This document shows positions 5,745 to 7,481 of a DNA stretch of 7,481 bases, piece after piece. The position numbers were made by a program, and so were the translations under genes. Each line of letters starts with the position of its first letter. Within the stretch, counting starts at the first letter, position 1. Source of the DNA: Bryobacterales bacterium (GTDB lineage: Bacteria > Acidobacteriota > Terriglobia > Bryobacterales > Bryobacteraceae); assembly GCA_003517725.1 (NCBI GenBank), contig DOZZ01000120.1:1-7481 (forward strand), given 5' to 3'. Under the pieces are notes generated by a model, which saw only the letters and a program-made list of their open reading frames with translations, did not search any database and was not told the origin of the DNA.

Positions 5745-6556
5745 GGTTCCAGCACCTGTACGAACTCGGCGATCACACGGTAGTGCCGGTTGAATTCGTC
5801 GGGCTCCAGATCGAAGGCCTCAAACTCGGGATTCAAGGGCTCCAGCCGGATGCTCGCATGCCGCCATTCATCCTCCGACGTCTGGCGCTTGACGCTGGTA
5901 TAGCGCTTGACCGTGAATTCGGCGCTCGAATCGTTGGCGCCCAGTTGCTGCAGCAACACGCGCTTACCCTGCCTCGACCCGGCGCCCAGCTCCCGGAACA
6001 CGCACCAGCTGCCGTCGGGAATCAACGGCTGCATGGAGCGTCCCACCACCTGCGCCACAAACAAATTGCGGGCCGGCCGCAGCCCTGGGGGCAGGCGCTG
6101 CCAGCCGGTGATCTCCACTTCCATGTCTTCCCCAAAGCGGGTAGCCGCCGCCCGCAGCGAATAGACCGGCAAATGCGTGATATAGGGTTCAAAAGCCGAA
6201 TCCACGTGCTCCTCGAACAGCTGTTCGAGCGCGCGGTCGAAACTGGAGTACGTTACGGTCTCGCGCGGCGTGAGGCGCAGAAAGTTCGAGAGCGAATCTT
6301 CGATGCGGTCCAGATAACCGGAACCTTCGCCGGCCACCTGGCGCTCAAAATCGACGGCCAGCATCTCGCAGAACTGCTGATCCAGCGGGTCCAGCCCGAG
6401 GCCGCTGAAGTCGTCGCGAAAACGGGCTTGCAGCCGGTTGTGTTCGGGATCGAGCAGCAGCACCGCGATGGGCGCGGCAGGCCGGTCCGGCGGGGCTACT
6501 TGCAGCACACAGCACTGGCCGGTGCGCTGCGACGAAATGGGAACGACAAGGGCCAC
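5741..6556 (-). CDS. S24/LexA-like peptidase-fold protein without HTH, coupled to mutY
   Basis: In this 271-residue protein, residues about 125-271 form an S24 (LexA/UmuD/CI) domain: L-P-V-Y-S-L-R-A-A-A, then V-V-G-R-S-M-Q-P-L-I-P-D-G-S-W-C-V-F-R with nucleophile Ser174, then F-T-V-K-R-Y with general base Lys217. The Ala-Gly pair cleaved in LexA is not seen; the equivalent stretch reads A-A-A-T-R-F-G (136-142), so self-cleavage is doubtful. Residues 1-120 hold no helix-turn-helix; this part is soluble and mixed alpha/beta, with D-S-L-S-N-F-L-R-L at 87-95, loosely like DUF3037 proteins (weak recollection). It is therefore not an ordinary LexA repressor. Related S24 domains occur fused to helicases and defense proteins, with unclear function. 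The GTG at 6556 directly follows an in-frame TAG, so no longer form exists. Its stop overlaps the mutY start. A weak promoter (TTGTTG, 17 bases, TATTCT) may lie just upstream. Confidence 0.75.
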   Translation of the reverse strand: MALVVPISSQRTGQCCVLQVAPPDRPAAPIAVLLLDPEHNRLQARFRDDFSGLGLDPLDQQFCEMLAVDFERQVAGEGSGYLDRIEDSLSNFLRLTPRETVTYSSFDRALEQLFEEHVDSAFEPYITHLPVYSLRAAATRFGEDMEVEITGWQRLPPGLRPARNLFVAQVVGRSMQPLIPDGSWCVFRELGAGSRQGKRVLLQQLGANDSSAEFTVKRYTSVKRQTSEDEWRHASIRLEPLNPEFEAFDLEPDEFNRHYRVIAEFVQVLEP

Positions 6557-6682
6557 CTACACCCAAGAATAACGCTTTGCACCGCCCGCAACAATGCTTT
6601 TCCGTGCCGAATGAAAGACTTAGGCGTTTCACCGCAGCGCCGAGGCCTTACTTGCCTACGGGGGTCAGCCGAATTGGCATTA

Positions 6683-6697
6683 GAACTGCTTCAGTTC
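6683..6697. promoter_or_regulatory. Perfect inverted repeat, possible operator
   Basis: GAACTG and CAGTTC are exact inverted copies separated by CTT, making a 15-bp dyad of the form GAAC-N7-GTTC. It lies 40 bases before the lmo0937-like start and about 127 bases from the divergent S24 start, which suits an operator for the small gene better than for the S24 gene. It resembles the half-sites of some LexA boxes, but the spacing matches no LexA box I can name with confidence. A 6-bp arm can arise by chance. Confidence 0.35.
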
Positions 6698-6727
6698 AAG
6701 ACGACGGCGTGCACGAGATTACGCCAA

Positions 6728-6732
6728 AGGAG
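6728..6732 (+). promoter_or_regulatory. Ribosome binding site of the lmo0937-like gene
   Basis: AGGAG, within AAAGGAGA, sits five bases before the ATG at 6738. It is strong support that this very short frame is translated. Confidence 0.75.
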
Positions 6733-6737
6733 ACGAT

Positions 6738-6887
6738 ATGCTCTGGACGATTTTTGTGATTCTACTGGTGTTATGGCTCTTGGGTCTGGTGACCTCTTAC
6801 ACCATGGGTGGCTTCATCCACGTGCTGCTGGTGGTCGCCATCGCGGTCGCGCTGATTCAGATTATTTCGGGCCGGCGCGCGGTCTAG
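6738..6887 (+). CDS. Small membrane protein, lmo0937 family (DUF5670)
   Basis: The 49-residue product consists of two hydrophobic helices: about residues 2-18 (L-W-T-I-F-V-I-L-L-V-L-W-L-L-G-L-V) and 26-43. They are joined by the family hallmark T-S-Y-T-M-G-G-F-I-H (19-28), and the protein ends in a short basic tail S-G-R-R-A-V. This matches the lmo0937 family in length and pattern; members are usually 45-55 residues. They are small inner-membrane proteins of unknown function, often found near stress genes. It stands alone on the plus strand, divergent from the S24 gene and convergent with the moeB-like gene, whose stop is 6 bp away. A strong ribosome binding site fixes the start, and the perfect dyad upstream may regulate it. 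Confidence 0.88.
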   Translation: MLWTIFVILLVLWLLGLVTSYTMGGFIHVLLVVAIAVALIQIISGRRAV

Positions 6888-6893
6888 CGCGAC

Positions 6894-7481
6894 TCAGTAT
6901 TTCGGCACGCGGGGGTCGACCTGCTCGCTCCAGGCGAGGATGCCGCCCTTCATATTCCGGACCTTCTTGAAGCCACTCTGCTTCAGGAAGTCCACAGCCT
7001 TGGCGCTGCGAACACCGCTCTTGCAGTGCGCCACGATCTCTTCCGCCGAGGCGAGTTCACTGACTCGCTTCGGCAGTTCCCCGATCGGAATCAGAGTTGA
7101 CCCGGCAATTCTCCCGATTTGAAATTCATGGGGCTCGCGCACGTCGAGCAGCAGGAAATTATCGCCCCGATCGAACTTCTCTTTCACTTCTTTGGGAGTA
7201 ATATCTCCCGCGACCTCGACCGGATTGTCGTGCGCCGGTACGCCGCAGAACTGCTGGTAGTCGATCAGCCCGGTCTGCGTGGGATGATCGCCGCACACCG
7301 GGCACTCCGGATTGCGGCGAACCTTATACTCGCGGAAGCGCATTTCGAGCGCGTCATACCGCAGCAGGCGCCCCACCAAGGGCTCGCCAATACCCAGGAT
7401 CAACTTCACCGTTTCGGTCGCCTGCATCACGCCGATCATGCCCGGCAAAATGCCCAGTACCCCGCCCTCGGCGCAGCTCGG
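6894..7481 (-). CDS. moeB: MoeB/ThiF-type adenylyltransferase with C-terminal rhodanese domain (partial)
   Basis: The frame is open to the right edge, so only the C-terminal 195 residues are visible and the ATP-binding Rossmann part lies outside. The visible part starts P-S-C-A-E-G-G-V-L-G, the conserved segment after the active-site loop of MoeB/ThiF/UBA4 enzymes. It continues with I-G-V-M-Q-A-T-E-T-V-K-L-I-L-G-I-G and the zinc half-site C-P-V-C-G (codons near 7293-7304). After a short linker, the last 100 residues are a rhodanese domain: L-L-L-D-V-R-E-P-H-E-F near its start and the catalytic loop H-C-K-S-G-V-R (Cys codon 7025-7023). Such fusions adenylate the C-terminus of a small ubiquitin-like carrier (MoaD, ThiS or similar) and pass sulfur to it from a persulfide, serving molybdopterin, thiamine, cysteine or tRNA thiolation. 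Which carrier is used cannot be told here. There is no terminator before the convergent neighbour. Confidence 0.92.
   Translation of the reverse strand, partial: PSCAEGGVLGILPGMIGVMQATETVKLILGIGEPLVGRLLRYDALEMRFREYKVRRNPECPVCGDHPTQTGLIDYQQFCGVPAHDNPVEVAGDITPKEVKEKFDRGDNFLLLDVREPHEFQIGRIAGSTLIPIGELPKRVSELASAEEIVAHCKSGVRSAKAVDFLKQSGFKKVRNMKGGILAWSEQVDPRVPKY

Larger units (their letters stand above)
6557..6737. other. Divergent intergenic region, S24 gene / lmo0937-like gene
   Basis: This 181-bp spacer separates two divergent starts. It holds a perfect dyad at 6683-6697, the lmo0937-like ribosome binding site and, on the minus strand close to the S24 start, a weak promoter candidate. I found no good -35/-10 pair for the plus-strand gene, and no further reading frame or RNA I can support. 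Confidence 0.5.

Noticed and set aside
5783..6970. 395-codon plus-strand open frame
   Set aside because: It runs antisense to the S24 gene, overlaps the real lmo0937-like gene out of frame and shows no recognisable domain.
1..7481. CRISPR array, mobile element, tRNA/rRNA or phage genes
   Set aside because: I found no spaced direct repeats, transposase or integrase motifs, terminal inverted repeats or tRNA-like cloverleaf in either strand by eye.

Overview
The window looks like a high-GC chromosomal segment from an acidobacterium, most likely of the Bryobacterales/Solibacter group. The main clue is a secreted protein ending in the TIGR03437 ('Solibacter C-terminal') domain behind a Reeler/choice-of-anchor-like domain, an architecture I associate with that lineage. 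The rest is housekeeping or small conserved genes. I see no phage, transposon, CRISPR array, rRNA or tRNA. The organism assignment is inference from recalled family features; no search was run.

Layout, left to right. On the minus strand lie the start of an exported protein that runs off the left edge (1-65), a short gene carrying only the first half of a 3D domain (74-307), and a GlcG/HbpS-family protein (319-714) with a good ribosome binding site and a plausible sigma70-type promoter. After a 243-bp gap comes a [2Fe-2S] ferredoxin of the ISC/Fdx type (958-1353, minus). It is divergent from arginyl-tRNA synthetase (1402-3351, plus). The 48 bp between them hold two back-to-back -10-like boxes inside an inverted repeat, and both genes appear to be leaderless or nearly so. 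argS converges, with a 6-bp gap, on the secreted TIGR03437 protein (3358-4704, minus).

Upstream of that gene on the same strand is a DNA-repair pair: mutY (4761-5744) and an S24/LexA-like protein without a visible HTH (5741-6556). They overlap in the four bases CTGA. The only start that gives a complete MutY is a CTG, because the first ATG lies downstream of the codon for the catalytic glutamate. A 181-bp divergent spacer with a perfect 15-bp dyad separates the S24 gene from a 49-residue membrane protein of the lmo0937/DUF5670 type (6738-6887, plus). That gene converges, with a 6-bp gap, on a MoeB/ThiF-like adenylyltransferase with a C-terminal rhodanese domain (6894 to the right edge, minus, partial).

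Functionally the segment mixes translation (argS), Fe-S electron transfer (fdx), oxidative DNA-damage repair (mutY), sulfur transfer (moeB-rhodanese) and cell-envelope proteins. I found no convincing new multi-gene system. The most unusual points are the HTH-less S24 protein coupled to mutY, the CTG start of mutY, the mirrored fdx/argS promoter region and the truncated 3D gene.
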